A DNA stretch of 64,000 nucleotides from JANLYC01 sp963815445 (GCA_963815445.1 CAWFGV010000005.1:124001-188000); one strand, 5' to 3'; positions 18,001-26,585 are shown, counted from the first letter of the stretch. Notes: a model not told the origin generated them from the letters alone. Translations and numbers: made by a program.

Positions 18001-18241
18001 CTCCGGTGGGGCGGAGCTCGTCCAGCTGCGCGTCGACAAGGGCGGGATGCCCAAGGTCCAGCAGCAGCTGCCGCAGGCCCCTGACTCCGACGGACGCAAG
18101 ACCATCGAGATCCAGCTGGCAACGGGCGCCGCCGTCGTACGCCGGGAGGACTTCGCGGCGACGGTCAACCAGTACTGCAACCGGTGTGAGTTCGCCAGTC
18201 TCTGCCCGGCCCAGCAACGCACGGGGACGATGCTGTCATGA
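15041..18241 (+). CDS. adnA: AdnA, helicase-nuclease subunit
   Basis: A 1066-residue protein with an N-terminal UvrD-like motor. Walker A GPGTGKT is at residues 40-46, the DExx box in VYVDEYQDTDPSQ and motif III in GDPDQSIYAFRG. A RecB-type nuclease module at the C-terminus has VVDFKTSK. Four cysteines (one in LLSCPLRW and three in YCNRCEFASLC) resemble the iron-sulfur staple of AddB-type nucleases. With AdnB it forms the mycobacterial-type heterodimer that resects double-strand breaks. The stop TGA overlaps the ATG of adnB, indicating coupled 1:1 synthesis. The GTG start at 15041 has only a weak ribosome site. Confidence 0.92.
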   Translation: MPVTYRLEQAPRIHAAGPDLDDSQRRVVEHAGGPLLVLAGPGTGKTTTLVEAVVERVEGRGLSPDEILVLTFSRKAADELRTKITARLGRTSAMPMSSTFHSFCYALLRQHQPADLYLTPLRLLSAPEQDVRIKTLLEHSLEGSTLSWPDGLSAALRTRGFAREIHAVLSRARELGLEPEELTRIGSEADRPEWVAAGAFMTEYLEVLDFEAVIDYAELVHRAVLLAETDDVKAELRHRFKAVYVDEYQDTDPSQVRLLQALAGDGRDLVVVGDPDQSIYAFRGADVRGILEFPTQFPQPDGSAAHVIALSTTRRFGPRLLTASRRIAHRIGMKGSIDADALRTFREPVAVDGPYGQGKVDIYTFSSSGAETDHIADLLRRAHLEDGVPWSEMAVLVRSGVQSIPGLRRALVAAGVPVEVAGDEVPLHREPAVLPLLISLRAAVDPASLTPETARMLLMSPLGDLDAAAVRKLGRLLRQRDRDEHPERLARASGDLLRDALADPSFLADVDDRLAAGPRQLATLIHDAHRLLDRDGPAEEALWVLWEGTRWPRRLRGAVERGGAAARAAHRDLDAICALFEVAARTEEKRQHTSADNFLDEVEAQQIPADTLAERGVRGDSVRLLTAHRSKGLEWRIVVVAGVQEGSWPDLRRRGSLLQADRLGPAGLVEPPTTTAMLAEERRLFYVAVTRARQRLIVTAVASPEADGEQPSRLIEELQLEPTFLVGRPARSMSLGGVVSELRRVASDPGESVPLRQAAAARLAALAAERIGADEPLVPAADPESWWGLRRRTSNDAPVRTADAPLRLSASALEGLLSCPLRWFLAREAAGESVRSSSLGFGSVIHALAEHMTTGEVDADGLVDLLDSVWDQLHFDSPWIAAREHDTALEMLTRFVRWHEGRPDRRYVGAEEEFAVELDLDNGEHVSLAGRIDRVEADAEGRIVVVDFKTSKTPPSDSSVKDNPQLGFYQLAVDQGGFDDLCGERVRSGGAELVQLRVDKGGMPKVQQQLPQAPDSDGRKTIEIQLATGAAVVRREDFAATVNQYCNRCEFASLCPAQQRTGTMLS

Positions 18242-21200
18242 CGATGCGTCCCGGCGAGCGACCCGACCGACCCGCTGTCGAGCTGCGTACGCCGGCCGAC
18301 CTGGCGGCCCTGATGGGCGTGCCGTTCAGCGCCCAGCAGCTCGAGGCCATCACCGCACCGCTCGAGCCAGGAGTCATCGTGGCCGGGGCGGGCTCCGGCA
18401 AGACCACGGTCATGGCCGCCCGCGTGGTCTGGCTGGTCGGCACGGGCATGGTGGCCGCCGATGAGATCCTCGGGCTGACGTTCACGAACAAGGCGGCGGC
18501 CGAGCTCGGTCAACGGGTGCGCAGGGCCCTGGGCGAGACCGGCCTGCTGCGTCGGGTGGTGTCGAGCCCCGACGCACGTGACGAAGGGGCCGAACCCGAG
18601 ATCGCCGAGCCGACCGTGCTGACCTACCACGCCTACGCTGCCCGCCTGCTGACCGAGCACGGGCTCCGCATCGGTCACGAGCCCGACACCACGGTGGTCG
18701 CCGACGCGTCACGTTTCCAGCTCGCGGCACGAGTCCTGCGCGAGCACACGCAGCCGATCGACCACCTCAACACCTGGCTGCCGACCAACGTCACCGCGCT
18801 CCTGCAGCTCGACGCCCAGCTCAGTGAGCATCTGGTGACCACCGATGACGTGCGCCGGTTCCAGGCGGCTGAGATCGACCAGTGGCGAGGGGTGGCCAAG
18901 CCGGTCGAGGCGACCCGCAAGCTGGTGATCGCGATGCAGAAGCGGGCGGAGCTGCTTGCCCTCGTCGACGACTACCAGGCTCTGAAGCGGCGGCTCGGGG
19001 TGATGGACTTCTCCGACCAGATGGCGCTCGGAGCCCAGCTTGCCGAGCATCGTCGCGAGGTCGGGCGCGCCGAGCGTGAGAAGTACAAGATCGTGCTCCT
19101 CGACGAATACCAGGACACCTCGGTGGCGCAGGCGCGGTTGCTCACGGCGTTGTTTTCCGGGCCGGTCGACGACGGGCGCGGCCATCCCGTGACTGCGGTC
19201 GGTGACCCGTGCCAGGCCATCTACGGATGGCGGGGCGCGTCGGTCAGCAACATCGAGCGGTTCGGGCGCGACTTCCCCTTGGCCCCGGTCGAGACCGACG
19301 TCGTCCGCTTCCCGCTGAGCGTCAACCGTCGTTCCGAGGCTCGCATCCTCACCGTCGCCAACCAGCTTGCGGAGCCGTTGTACGACGACCACGCGGCGAG
19401 CCTGCCGCTCGAGCCTGCCGGCGCAGCTACCTCCGGCGTCGTACGCGCTGCCTCACTGTCGACGTACGCCGACGAGCTCGACTTCCTCGCCGTCGAGGTT
19501 CCCCGGGCACACGCCGCCATGCCGGTGCCGCTGTGGAGCAACATCGGCGTGCTCGTCCGCGACAACAAGACCGCCAACGACGTGCACGACGCCCTCACGG
19601 CCGCGGGCGTGCCGGTGGAGGTCGTCGGCCTCAATGGTCTGCTCCGGATGCCCGAGGTCGCGGCGGTCGTCGCGACTCTGCAGGTGATCCATGACGTCAC
19701 GGCCAACGCCGCCCTGCTCACGCTGCTCACCGCGCCGCGGTGGGCGATCGGCCCGCGCGATCTCGCGCTGCTGGGCAGGCGGGCCCGCCAGCTTGCGCAG
19801 GGACACCACATCGATGTCGACGACATCGCTGGCAAGCTGGAAGAGGCGGTGGCCGGCGTCGATCCTGCTGACATCGTCTCGCTGGTCGAGGCGCTCGACG
19901 AGCCGGGCGGCGCCCCCTACTCGGCACAGGCTCGCGAGCGCTTCCGCCAGCTCTCCGGCGAGCTGCGCATGCTGCGGCGCCATGTGGGCGAACCTCTTCT
20001 CGACCTGGTGCGTCGCGTCATCGACGTGACCGGGCTCGACGTCGAGCTGGCGTCCTCGACCTCCCCGGTCGCGGCCGCGCGGCGTGACAACGTCTCGACG
20101 TTCCTCGACGCGGTGTCGTCCTTCGCCGGCATCGATGGTGATGCGTCGCTGCCGGGGTTGTTGGCCTACCTTGCCGCGGAGGAGGAGTACGGCCAGGGCC
20201 TGTCGCTCGCCGTACCCAGTGAGGCCAACTCGGTCAAGCTGCTGACGGTCCACCGGGCGAAGGGGCTGGAGTGGGACGTCGTGTTCGTGCCGGGTGTGTG
20301 CACCAAGGTCTTCCCGTCCGGCCAGGGGCGGTCCCGCTGGCCCTCTGCCCCAGCCGAGCTGCCCTGGCCGTTGCGCGGTGACTACGTCGACCTGCCGAAG
20401 GTCAGCGAAGTCAGCGGCAAGGGCATCACGGCTTTCGTCGAGGACTGCAAGGCCCACGAGCTCAAGGAGGAACGGCGGTTGGCGTACGTCGCCGTGACGC
20501 GTCCGCGGCGAGAGCTGGTCGTTTCCTGTCACTGGTGGGGTCCCGAACAAAAGCTACGTCGCGGCCCGTCGATCTTCTTCGACGAGATCGTCGCGGCGAT
20601 GGAGACCTGGGGCGCCGCACCGGAGCTCGTCGCGCCTGTTCCCGATGATGACGCGGTCAACCCGTCCAACCGAGCCGACCAACGGTTCAGCTGGCCGGTC
20701 GAGGCAGGCGACGACGAGGTCGATCGTCGCGAGGCCGCGGCGGCGCTGGTGGCGGCGGCAAGCCAACAGGGCGTCGACGTCGCGATGTCTGAGGCCGACA
20801 ACCAGCTGATGCTGGACGAGATCGGCCGCGTCCAGCAGTGGGACGTCGAGCTCGAGCGGCTGGTCGCCGAGGCGCGGGCCGGACGTGCCGACGAGATCGT
20901 GGTGACGTTGCCGTCCGCATTGTCAGCCACGACCATGTTGCGGCTGCAGGACGATCCGCAGAAGCTGGCGCGCGACCTGGCCCGCCCGATGCCACGCAAA
21001 CCATCGGCCTCGGCACGCTTCGGCACCCGGTTCCATGCCTGGGTCGAGCAACACGTCGGCCGACAGCAGGAACTGCTCGAGCCCGATGACCTGCCCGGGC
21101 GGGGCGACGTCGACATCGAGGGCGACGACGAGCTGCGCGAGCTGGTCGAGGCGTTCGCCGCCGGCCCGTTCGGCACCCGCACCCCCTACCGGATCGAGGC

Positions 21201-21492
21201 GCCGTTCGCGCTGGTGCTCGCCAGCCAGGTCGTGCGAGGGCGCATCGATGCGGTCTACGAGACGCCTACCGGGTTTCTCGTGGTCGACTGGAAGACCAAC
21301 CGCAAGCAGGACGCCGACCCGCTGCAGCTCGCGATCTACCGACTCGCCTGGTCCGAACTTGTGCAGGTCGCGCTCGACCAGGTCCAGACCGCCTTCTATT
21401 ACGTGCGTTCCGGCGATGTCGTCGAGCACGAGGACCTGCCTGACCGAGCCGCTCTCGAACGCCTCGTCGCCGCTCCCGGTTCCGGCGCCTGA
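18238..21492 (+). CDS. adnB: AdnB, helicase-nuclease subunit
   Basis: A 1084-residue partner of AdnA. Walker A GAGSGKTT lies at about 50-57, the DExx box in VLLDEYQDTSVAQ, motif III in GDPCQAIYGWRG and a late helicase motif in LLTVHRAKGLEWD. The C-terminal nuclease motif is VVDWKTNRKQ with QLAIYRLAW. In the known mycobacterial complex AdnB supplies the main motor and both subunits have nuclease modules. The start ATG lies inside ATGA at the end of adnA. It ends 116 bp before the convergent deoD gene, with a 16-bp hairpin between them. Confidence 0.92.
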   Translation: MTMRPGERPDRPAVELRTPADLAALMGVPFSAQQLEAITAPLEPGVIVAGAGSGKTTVMAARVVWLVGTGMVAADEILGLTFTNKAAAELGQRVRRALGETGLLRRVVSSPDARDEGAEPEIAEPTVLTYHAYAARLLTEHGLRIGHEPDTTVVADASRFQLAARVLREHTQPIDHLNTWLPTNVTALLQLDAQLSEHLVTTDDVRRFQAAEIDQWRGVAKPVEATRKLVIAMQKRAELLALVDDYQALKRRLGVMDFSDQMALGAQLAEHRREVGRAEREKYKIVLLDEYQDTSVAQARLLTALFSGPVDDGRGHPVTAVGDPCQAIYGWRGASVSNIERFGRDFPLAPVETDVVRFPLSVNRRSEARILTVANQLAEPLYDDHAASLPLEPAGAATSGVVRAASLSTYADELDFLAVEVPRAHAAMPVPLWSNIGVLVRDNKTANDVHDALTAAGVPVEVVGLNGLLRMPEVAAVVATLQVIHDVTANAALLTLLTAPRWAIGPRDLALLGRRARQLAQGHHIDVDDIAGKLEEAVAGVDPADIVSLVEALDEPGGAPYSAQARERFRQLSGELRMLRRHVGEPLLDLVRRVIDVTGLDVELASSTSPVAAARRDNVSTFLDAVSSFAGIDGDASLPGLLAYLAAEEEYGQGLSLAVPSEANSVKLLTVHRAKGLEWDVVFVPGVCTKVFPSGQGRSRWPSAPAELPWPLRGDYVDLPKVSEVSGKGITAFVEDCKAHELKEERRLAYVAVTRPRRELVVSCHWWGPEQKLRRGPSIFFDEIVAAMETWGAAPELVAPVPDDDAVNPSNRADQRFSWPVEAGDDEVDRREAAAALVAAASQQGVDVAMSEADNQLMLDEIGRVQQWDVELERLVAEARAGRADEIVVTLPSALSATTMLRLQDDPQKLARDLARPMPRKPSASARFGTRFHAWVEQHVGRQQELLEPDDLPGRGDVDIEGDDELRELVEAFAAGPFGTRTPYRIEAPFALVLASQVVRGRIDAVYETPTGFLVVDWKTNRKQDADPLQLAIYRLAWSELVQVALDQVQTAFYYVRSGDVVEHEDLPDRAALERLVAAPGSGA

Positions 21493-21513
21493 CGTCTGCT
21501 GACGCGCCGCGGA

Positions 21514-21565
21514 TTGCGGGAAAGTGCAGGCGGCGTACGGCGTGTCGCGCTGCACTTTCCCGCAA
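21514..21565. terminator. 16-bp inverted repeat between adnB and deoD
   Basis: Arms TTGCGGGAAAGTGCAG (21514-21529) and its exact complement (21550-21565) enclose a 20-nt loop. It lies between two convergent genes and could stop transcription from both sides. There is no T-run, so another role such as a protein-binding site is possible. Confidence 0.55.
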
Positions 21566-21608
21566 CCCACGGGCCGGGGGGAGGAGTCCAGCCGGTGGGA
21601 GGTGGTGG

Positions 21609-22325
21609 TCAGGACAGCGGCGTCGCGAGCAAGGCGTCGAGGGCCACGTCGACCATGGCCCCGAAAGTCTGTTCGCGCTCGTGCGACGTCGTCTCTTCAC
21701 CGGTGACGATGTGGTCCGACACGGTGCAGAGACACATGGCCTTGCGCCGGTGCTTGGCGGCGAGGGTGTAGAGCGCGTTGCACTCCATCTCGATCGCCAG
21801 CACGCCGTACTCGACGAGACGGCTGACGAGCTCCGGACGATCGGAGTAGAACGAGTCTCCGGAGAAGACCTGGCCGACCGTGACGGGCTGGCCGCGGTCG
21901 ACGGCTGCGGCGTGGGTGGCGCTGAGCAGGTCGAAGTCGGCAGTCGCTGCATAGTCGAGGCCCTCGAACCTGATCGCGTTCATCGACGAGTCGGTCGAGG
22001 CGCTCATGGCCAGCACCACGTCCCGGATCGCGAGGTCCGTCGTGAGCGCTCCGCAGGACCCGACGCGGACGAGCTGCTGGACGTCGTACTCGGTGATGAG
22101 CTCGTGGACGTAGATCGACAGGGAGGGTTGGCCCATGCCGGTGCCCTGGACGGAGACGCGCTCACCGCGGAAGGTGCCGGTGAAGCCGAACATGTTGCGC
22201 ACGGTCGAGTAGCACTCGGCGTCGGCGAGGAAGGTTTCGGCGATCCACTGCGCGCGCAGGGGGTCTCCGGGCAGCAGGACTCGCGGGGCGATCTGGCCGG
22301 GCTCGGCAGCGATGTGCGTGCTCAT
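21609..22325 (-). CDS. deoD: Purine nucleoside phosphorylase, DeoD type
   Basis: A 238-residue protein with the family signature STHIAAEPGQIAPRVLLPGD at the N-terminus. The phosphate-binding segment is GTGMGQPS, the nucleoside-binding glutamate is in IEMECNALY and the catalytic aspartate in SDHIVTGE. It cleaves purine (deoxy)nucleosides with phosphate in salvage, as a cytosolic hexamer in the family. The ATG at 22325 matches the conserved N-terminus; the frame extends six codons upstream without support. Divergent from nudC with 44 bp between starts. Confidence 0.93.
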   Translation of the reverse strand: MSTHIAAEPGQIAPRVLLPGDPLRAQWIAETFLADAECYSTVRNMFGFTGTFRGERVSVQGTGMGQPSLSIYVHELITEYDVQQLVRVGSCGALTTDLAIRDVVLAMSASTDSSMNAIRFEGLDYAATADFDLLSATHAAAVDRGQPVTVGQVFSGDSFYSDRPELVSRLVEYGVLAIEMECNALYTLAAKHRRKAMCLCTVSDHIVTGEETTSHEREQTFGAMVDVALDALLATPLS

Positions 22326-22356
22326 GACCCGCGATCCTGCCACGACCCGTGCGGCG

Positions 22357-22362
22357 TAGTGT
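22357..22362 (+). promoter_or_regulatory. -10 box for leaderless nudC
   Basis: TAGTGT ends 7 nt before the GTG at 22370 and no Shine-Dalgarno sequence is present. This supports the GTG at 22370 over the GTG at 22349 and a leaderless mRNA. Confidence 0.45.
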
Positions 22363-22369
22363 CGCCCGC

Positions 22370-23332
22370 GTGACTGCCGCAGAACTTCCTGACTTCCCGT
22401 TCCGGCGTTCGCTCCACGACCGGCTCGCCGAGCGGCGAACCGACGAGGCGTTCCTGGACAAGACGTGGTCTGACGCCCGTACGCGCGTCGTGGTGATGCA
22501 GGGCAACGATCTGGCGGCCGCGCCGGACGGGGCGTCGTTGACGTGGATCAGTCCGGCCGATGCACCACCGGGCGAACGGCTGTTGCTGGGCGAGGCGGCC
22601 GGAGCCGTGCATCTTGCGGTCCTGGCGGCCCCCGCGAAGACCGGCGCGGTGGAGGTCTTCGACGACATCTCGGTCTCCGTGACAGTAGGTGCACGGCAGG
22701 CCATGCTCGACTTCTCACCGCTGCGACGGTTGGCCACGCGGTTGTCAGACCTGGACGCGTCCTTCGCCGTACACGCAGTGGCGTTGGCCGGTTGGCATCG
22801 TAGGCATCCACGGTGCTCGGTGTGTGGGGCCCAGACGCGGGCGGCCCAGGCCGGCGCCATCCGGTCGTGTCCTCAGTGCGCGACAGACCACTTCCCGCGG
22901 ACCGACCCGGCCGTGATCATGACCGTGGTCGACGACGAGGGACGCTGCCTGCTGGGGCACAACTCGGCGCGGCCGGCGGGTTGGTTCTCGACGCTGGCCG
23001 GGTTCGTCGAGCCGGGGGAGTCTCCGGAGCAGGCGGTGGCGCGGGAGGTCGCGGAGGAAGTGGGTGTGGTGGTCGACGCGGTCGCGTACCTGGGCAGCCA
23101 GCCGTGGCCGTTCCCGTCCAGCCTGATGCTCGGTTTCGAGGCACACGCGTCGTCGGCTGAGATCACCGTGGATGGAGACGAGATCACCGAGGCGCGGTGG
23201 TTCACCCGCGAGGAGCTACGGCGCGCCGTGGAGGGCGGCGAGATCGGTCTCCCGACCACGATCTCGATCGCGGGGGCGTTGCTCACCCGCTGGTACGGGG
23301 CCGAGCTCCCCCGGAACCGCCTCGACCTCTGA
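22370..23332 (+). CDS. nudC: NAD(H) pyrophosphatase / RNA deNADding enzyme NudC
   Basis: A 320-residue Nudix hydrolase. A zinc ribbon (CSVC and CPQC) precedes the Nudix box GFVEPGE(x7)REVAEEVG. The NADH-specific array SQPWPFPSSLMLGF follows. It splits NADH to NMNH and AMP, and in bacteria also removes NAD caps from RNA 5' ends. It matches Rv3199c. Upstream genes are divergent and the downstream spacer is repeat-rich, so it is probably monocistronic. Confidence 0.92.
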   Translation: MTAAELPDFPFRRSLHDRLAERRTDEAFLDKTWSDARTRVVVMQGNDLAAAPDGASLTWISPADAPPGERLLLGEAAGAVHLAVLAAPAKTGAVEVFDDISVSVTVGARQAMLDFSPLRRLATRLSDLDASFAVHAVALAGWHRRHPRCSVCGAQTRAAQAGAIRSCPQCATDHFPRTDPAVIMTVVDDEGRCLLGHNSARPAGWFSTLAGFVEPGESPEQAVAREVAEEVGVVVDAVAYLGSQPWPFPSSLMLGFEAHASSAEITVDGDEITEARWFTREELRRAVEGGEIGLPTTISIAGALLTRWYGAELPRNRLDL

Positions 23333-23414
23333 CCTATTCCCGTTCCTGTCCCCTCACTCGCCATACCGCCATAGCCCCTCACTCGCCAAACCCGCACCAG
23401 GTCCCTACTTCCAT

Positions 23415-23489
23415 AGGCAAACCCCCAGTCCTGGCCCCACGTTTGCCTTGTTCACAAGCCACCTGGCTTGTGAACAAGGCAAACGTGGG
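23415..23489 (-). repeat. Palindromic dispersed element, copy 2
   Basis: A perfect 26-nt inverted repeat (23436-23461 and 23464-23489) has the same 20-nt core arms as copy 1. The loop-side bases ACCT instead of AGGT show that it lies in the opposite orientation. In that orientation its core is followed by a 16-nt spacer of different sequence and then GGGTTTGCCT, here read as AGGCAAACCC at 23415-23424. Spacer sequence differs but spacing is the same. Confidence 0.85.
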
Positions 23490-23506
23490 TGGGGGACAGC
23501 AGACTT

Positions 23507-23551
23507 GCCTTGGGGAGTATGGCCTTGGGGAGTAGAGCCTTGGGGAGTATG
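23507..23551 (+). repeat. 15-bp tandem repeats, three copies
   Basis: The unit GCCTTGGGGAGTATG occurs at 23507 and 23537 with a variant (ending TAGA) at 23522. A second repeat pair follows: GGCGGGAGCAGGGCCGGGAG at 23567 and a copy with one change at 23593. Function unknown; replication slippage is likely. Confidence 0.8.
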
Positions 23552-23636
23552 GCGGGGCGACCGGTCGGCGGGAGCAGGGCCGGGAGCCGGGCGGCGGGAG
23601 CACGGCCGGGAGAATGGGAGAGAGAGGTGGCCTGCG

Positions 23637-23879
23637 TCAGGCGGCGAGCTTGGACTTGACCTGGGCGAGACTCGGGTTCGTCATGGCCGTCCCGTCAGCG
23701 AAGACCAGCGTCGGGACCGTCTGGTTTCCGCGGTTCACCTGCGCCACGATCTCGGCCGCCTCAGGCTGTTCCTCGATGTCGACCTCGCGATAGGTGATGC
23801 CCTCGCGGTCGAGCTGGCCCTTGAGGCGGTGGCAGTAGCCACACCAGGGCGTGGAGTACATCGTGAGCTGAACTGACAT
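23637..23879 (-). CDS. mrx1: Mycoredoxin-1
   Basis: An 80-residue glutaredoxin-fold protein with active site WCGYC (Cys13 and Cys16) and the glutathione/mycothiol-site TVPTLVF. Mycoredoxins reduce mycothiol mixed disulfides, so the organism probably makes mycothiol. The position between nudC and uvrD2 is the Rv3198A arrangement. The ATG at 23879 has AAAGGGA upstream; the frame extends far beyond but is antisense to uvrD2. Divergent from uvrD2. Confidence 0.92.
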   Translation of the reverse strand: MSVQLTMYSTPWCGYCHRLKGQLDREGITYREVDIEEQPEAAEIVAQVNRGNQTVPTLVFADGTAMTNPSLAQVKSKLAA

Positions 23880-24005
23880 CGAGACTGTCCCTTTCGGCCC
23901 GTAGGGTGGGCCCGGAGAAGTCGTGGGGCGGGTGCGTCCACGAGTAGGTGCACTTTCAACAACACGCCGGGTCGCCCCGATCTTCCCGATCTGAGAGGAG
24001 TTCTC

Positions 24006-26167
24006 GTGAGCGCCGACCGTCTGCTCGAGGGTCTCGACCCCGAGCAACGCGCTGTCGCCACTGCGCTCGACGGCCCGGTCCGCGTGCTGGCCGGGGCCGG
24101 CACCGGCAAGACGCGGGCGATCACCCATCGGATCGCGTACGGCGTGGCGACCGGTGCACTGGTCCCCACCGAAGGCCTCGCCGTCACCTTCACCACCCGG
24201 GCCGCCGGCGAGCTGCGGTCCCGCCTCGCCAGGCTCGGTGCGGTCGGCGTCCAGGCCCGCACGTTCCACTCCGCCGCCCTCCGGCAGGCCCGCTACTTCT
24301 GGCCCCAGGTGTATGGCGCCGAGCTCCCCTCGCTGGTCGCGTCCAAGCTCGGCCTCCTCGCCGAAGCCGTGTCGCGCAACCGCCTCAAGGCATCGCAGGC
24401 CGATCTGCGCGACCTGGCCGGTGAGGTCGAGTGGGCCAAGGTGTCCAATGTCCGTCCCGACGACTACGCACGGCTCGCGCCCCGGTCCGGCCGCGAGCTG
24501 GCGACCTACGACGCGGCGACAGTCGGCAAAGTCTATGCAGCCTACGAAGAGGCCAAACGCTCGCGTCAGCGCATCGACATGGAGGACGTCCTGCTGTGCG
24601 CCGCCTCCGTGCTGAATGACGACGAGCGCGTGGCCGCTACGGTCCGAAGGCAGTATCAATGGTTCGTCGTCGACGAGTTCCAGGACGTCAGCCCGATCCA
24701 GTCCGCACTGCTCGATCTCTGGCTCGGTGGACGCGACTCGATCTGCGTGGTCGGCGATCCGGCCCAGACCATCTACTCGTTCGCAGGGGCGTCCGCCGAC
24801 TACCTGCTCGGGTTCGGCGCCAAGTTTCCGCGCACCACGTCCGTCACGCTGATGCGCAACTACCGTTCGACGCCGCAGGTCATCGCCGCCGCCAACGCGG
24901 TGATGCGGCCGCAGATCGGCACGGGGGCGGTCGAGCTCAAGGCCACGCGAGACGCCGGGGCGGAGGTGACGTATGCCGGGCACGGTGACGAGGTGGCCGA
25001 GGCGGCAGCCGTCGCCGACTCGATCGCCGCCTTGGTCCGGCAGGGCACGTCGGCCGGTGACATCGCGATCCTGTTCCGCATCAACGCGCAGTCCGAGAAC
25101 TTCGAGGAGGCCCTCGCCGAGCGCGCGATCCCGTTCGTCGTCCGCGGCCTCGAGCGCTTCTTCGACCGGCCGGAGGTGCGGCAGGCGGTGACGCTCCTGC
25201 GTGGAGCCGCCCGCGCCCGCCAGGACGGTACCGGCATTGAGACGTTCCCGGAGACGGCGCGGACAGCGTGGTCGCGGAGGTCTCCGCCGTGCTCGCCTCG
25301 ATGGGCTGGGCGGCCGAGGCTCCTGCCGGCCGTGGCAACGCTCGCGACCGGTGGGAGTCGTTGCAGGCCGTCATCGCGATGGCCGAACAGGTCACGGTCG
25401 AGCACCCCGCCGTCGACCTCGCCGGCTTCGTCACCGAGCTGCAGCGTCGGGCCGCCGCCCAGGACGCTCCGATCGCCGACGGCGTCACCCTGACCACGCT
25501 CCACGCGGCCAAGGGGCTCGAGTGGCCGGTCGTCTTCTGCGTCGGCATGCACGAGGGCACCATGCCGATCGTCTACGCCGATACACCCGCCGGCATCGAC
25601 GAAGAACGCCGGTTGCTGTACGTCGGCGTCACGCGCGCGCGAGACGAGCTGCATGTCTCCTGGGCAGCGTCACGTACACCAGGTGGGCGTGGCTCACGCG
25701 GTCCAAGCCGATTCCTCGACGCCGTCGCCGGTGATCGCGGAGCCACCGCCGCCGGCCAGGGCACCGGCCGGGCCCGACGTCGTACGGCGCAGCCAAAGCT
25801 CACCGCCTGCCGGGTCTGCGGACGGCCCCTCACCGACGCCAAGGAACGCAAGCTGGGCCGGTGCTTCGACTGTCCGAGCGCGTATGACGAACAGCTCTAT
25901 GAGGCGCTGCGCGAGTGGCGGCGAGAGCGGGCTGCCGGCGAGAAGGTCCCGGCGTACTGCGTCTTCACAGACGCGACGATGACGGCGTTGGCCGAGATGC
26001 AGCCGCGCGACGCCGCGGCGCTGGTCAGAGTGCCCGGCATCGGGCAGGCGAAGATCGACAAGTACGGTGACTCCATCGTCGAGATCGTCCGGCGCCGCGC
26101 AGGTGATGCAGGCGTGTCCGCCGTGGCCGCCAACGAATCTCAAACTTTTTTCGAGAATTGGCCGTAA
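24006..26167 (+). pseudogene. uvrD2: UvrD2 DNA helicase with a -1 frameshift
   Basis: Two overlapping frames make one UvrD2-like protein. The first (from GTG 24006 after AGGAG) holds Walker A GAGTGKT at about 30-36, DEFQDVSPIQS and GDPAQTIYSFAG. The second frame (to 26167) holds the late motifs LTTLHAAKGLEW and YVGVTRARDEL, a four-cysteine motif (CRVCG and CFDC) and an HRDC domain with VPGIGQAKIDKYG. The frames join between about 25238 and 25268; one extra C in the run near 25247 would restore GIETFPGDGADSVVAEV. Family members act as 3'-5' helicases, and in mycobacteria uvrD2 is reported as essential. A sequencing error is therefore likely. Confidence 0.88.
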
Positions 26168-26171
26168 TTCG

Positions 26172-26201
26172 TTTGCACCCCGGATTCACGCGCGCGTACT
26201 C
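26172..26201 (+). promoter_or_regulatory. whiB7 promoter
   Basis: TTGCAC (26172-26177) and TACTCT (26196-26201) stand 18 bp apart. An A/T-rich run (ACTTTTTTCGAGAATTGG and GTAATTCG) precedes the -35 element. WhiB7 activates promoters with an A/T-rich segment just upstream of -35, so autoregulation is likely. Assignment from pattern only. Confidence 0.6.
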
Positions 26202-26306
26202 TGCTAACACTGCAGAGGGCAACCGACTCTGCAGCCTGACAGCCGAAGAGCTTTGCGAACGTCTCCACGTTCACGAGCAACCGATCCCTGAAAGGAGGGT
26301 AGTTCC

Positions 26307-26522
26307 ATGAAGAACCTGAAGCTCACCACCGCGACGCCTATGACGTCGTGCATCGCCATGTCTGCCCTCCGTCCTTGGTCGGCCCTCGGTGCACCTGTTC
26401 AGGGTGGTCGCATCGCTGCTGGCATGAGCAGCCACGCTGGTGACGCATTTGGCGTGTACATCGTTCCGGCAACGTTCAAGGACGTCCCCCCGGGCGTCTG
26501 CGCTTGGTATCCACCGGACTAG
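26307..26522 (+). CDS. whiB7 leader peptide (uORF)
   Basis: A 71-residue frame with an excellent ribosome site (AAAGGAGGGTAGTTCC then ATG). It has no recognised domain and no signal peptide. Two Pro-Pro pairs lie near the end (DVPPG and WYPPD-stop), where a ribosome could pause. The TAG stop lies inside a 7-bp hairpin 25 nt before the terminator. The role is most likely cis-regulatory sensing of translation rather than a protein function. Coding status is supported by the ribosome site and position; the sensing role is inferred. Confidence 0.65.
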   Translation: MKNLKLTTATPMTSCIAMSALRPWSALGAPVQGGRIAAGMSSHAGDAFGVYIVPATFKDVPPGVCAWYPPD

Positions 26523-26546
26523 AAGAACCTTCTAGCCGGCGCCTCC

Positions 26547-26585
26547 AAGCCGCGGACTCCCGACAGGGAATCCGCGGCTTTTTCG
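26547..26585 (+). terminator. Intrinsic terminator in the whiB7 leader
   Basis: AAGCCGCGGA (26547-26556) pairs exactly with TCCGCGGCTT (26571-26580); inner bases TCCC/GGGA extend the stem around a GACA loop. TTTT CGTTT follows. It is the clearest T-tailed terminator in the window and lies between the leader peptide and whiB7. Confidence 0.8.

Larger units (their letters stand above)
23333..23636. other. Repeat-rich spacer between nudC and mrx1
   Basis: This 304-bp gap between convergent genes contains no credible gene. It holds two copies of CCCCTCACTCGCCA near 23351 and 23375, the second copy of the palindromic element, three 15-bp tandem repeats and a pair of 20-bp direct repeats. No obvious T-rich terminator is present. 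Confidence 0.75.

Noticed and set aside
23637..24983. A 448-residue protein ending in mycoredoxin
   Set aside because: The upstream part is antisense to uvrD2. The ATG at 23879 matches the length and start of Mrx1 proteins.
25200..25268. Programmed ribosomal frameshift in uvrD2
   Set aside because: No slippery X-XXY-YYZ heptamer with a following hairpin is apparent, and a C-run indel explains the break more simply.
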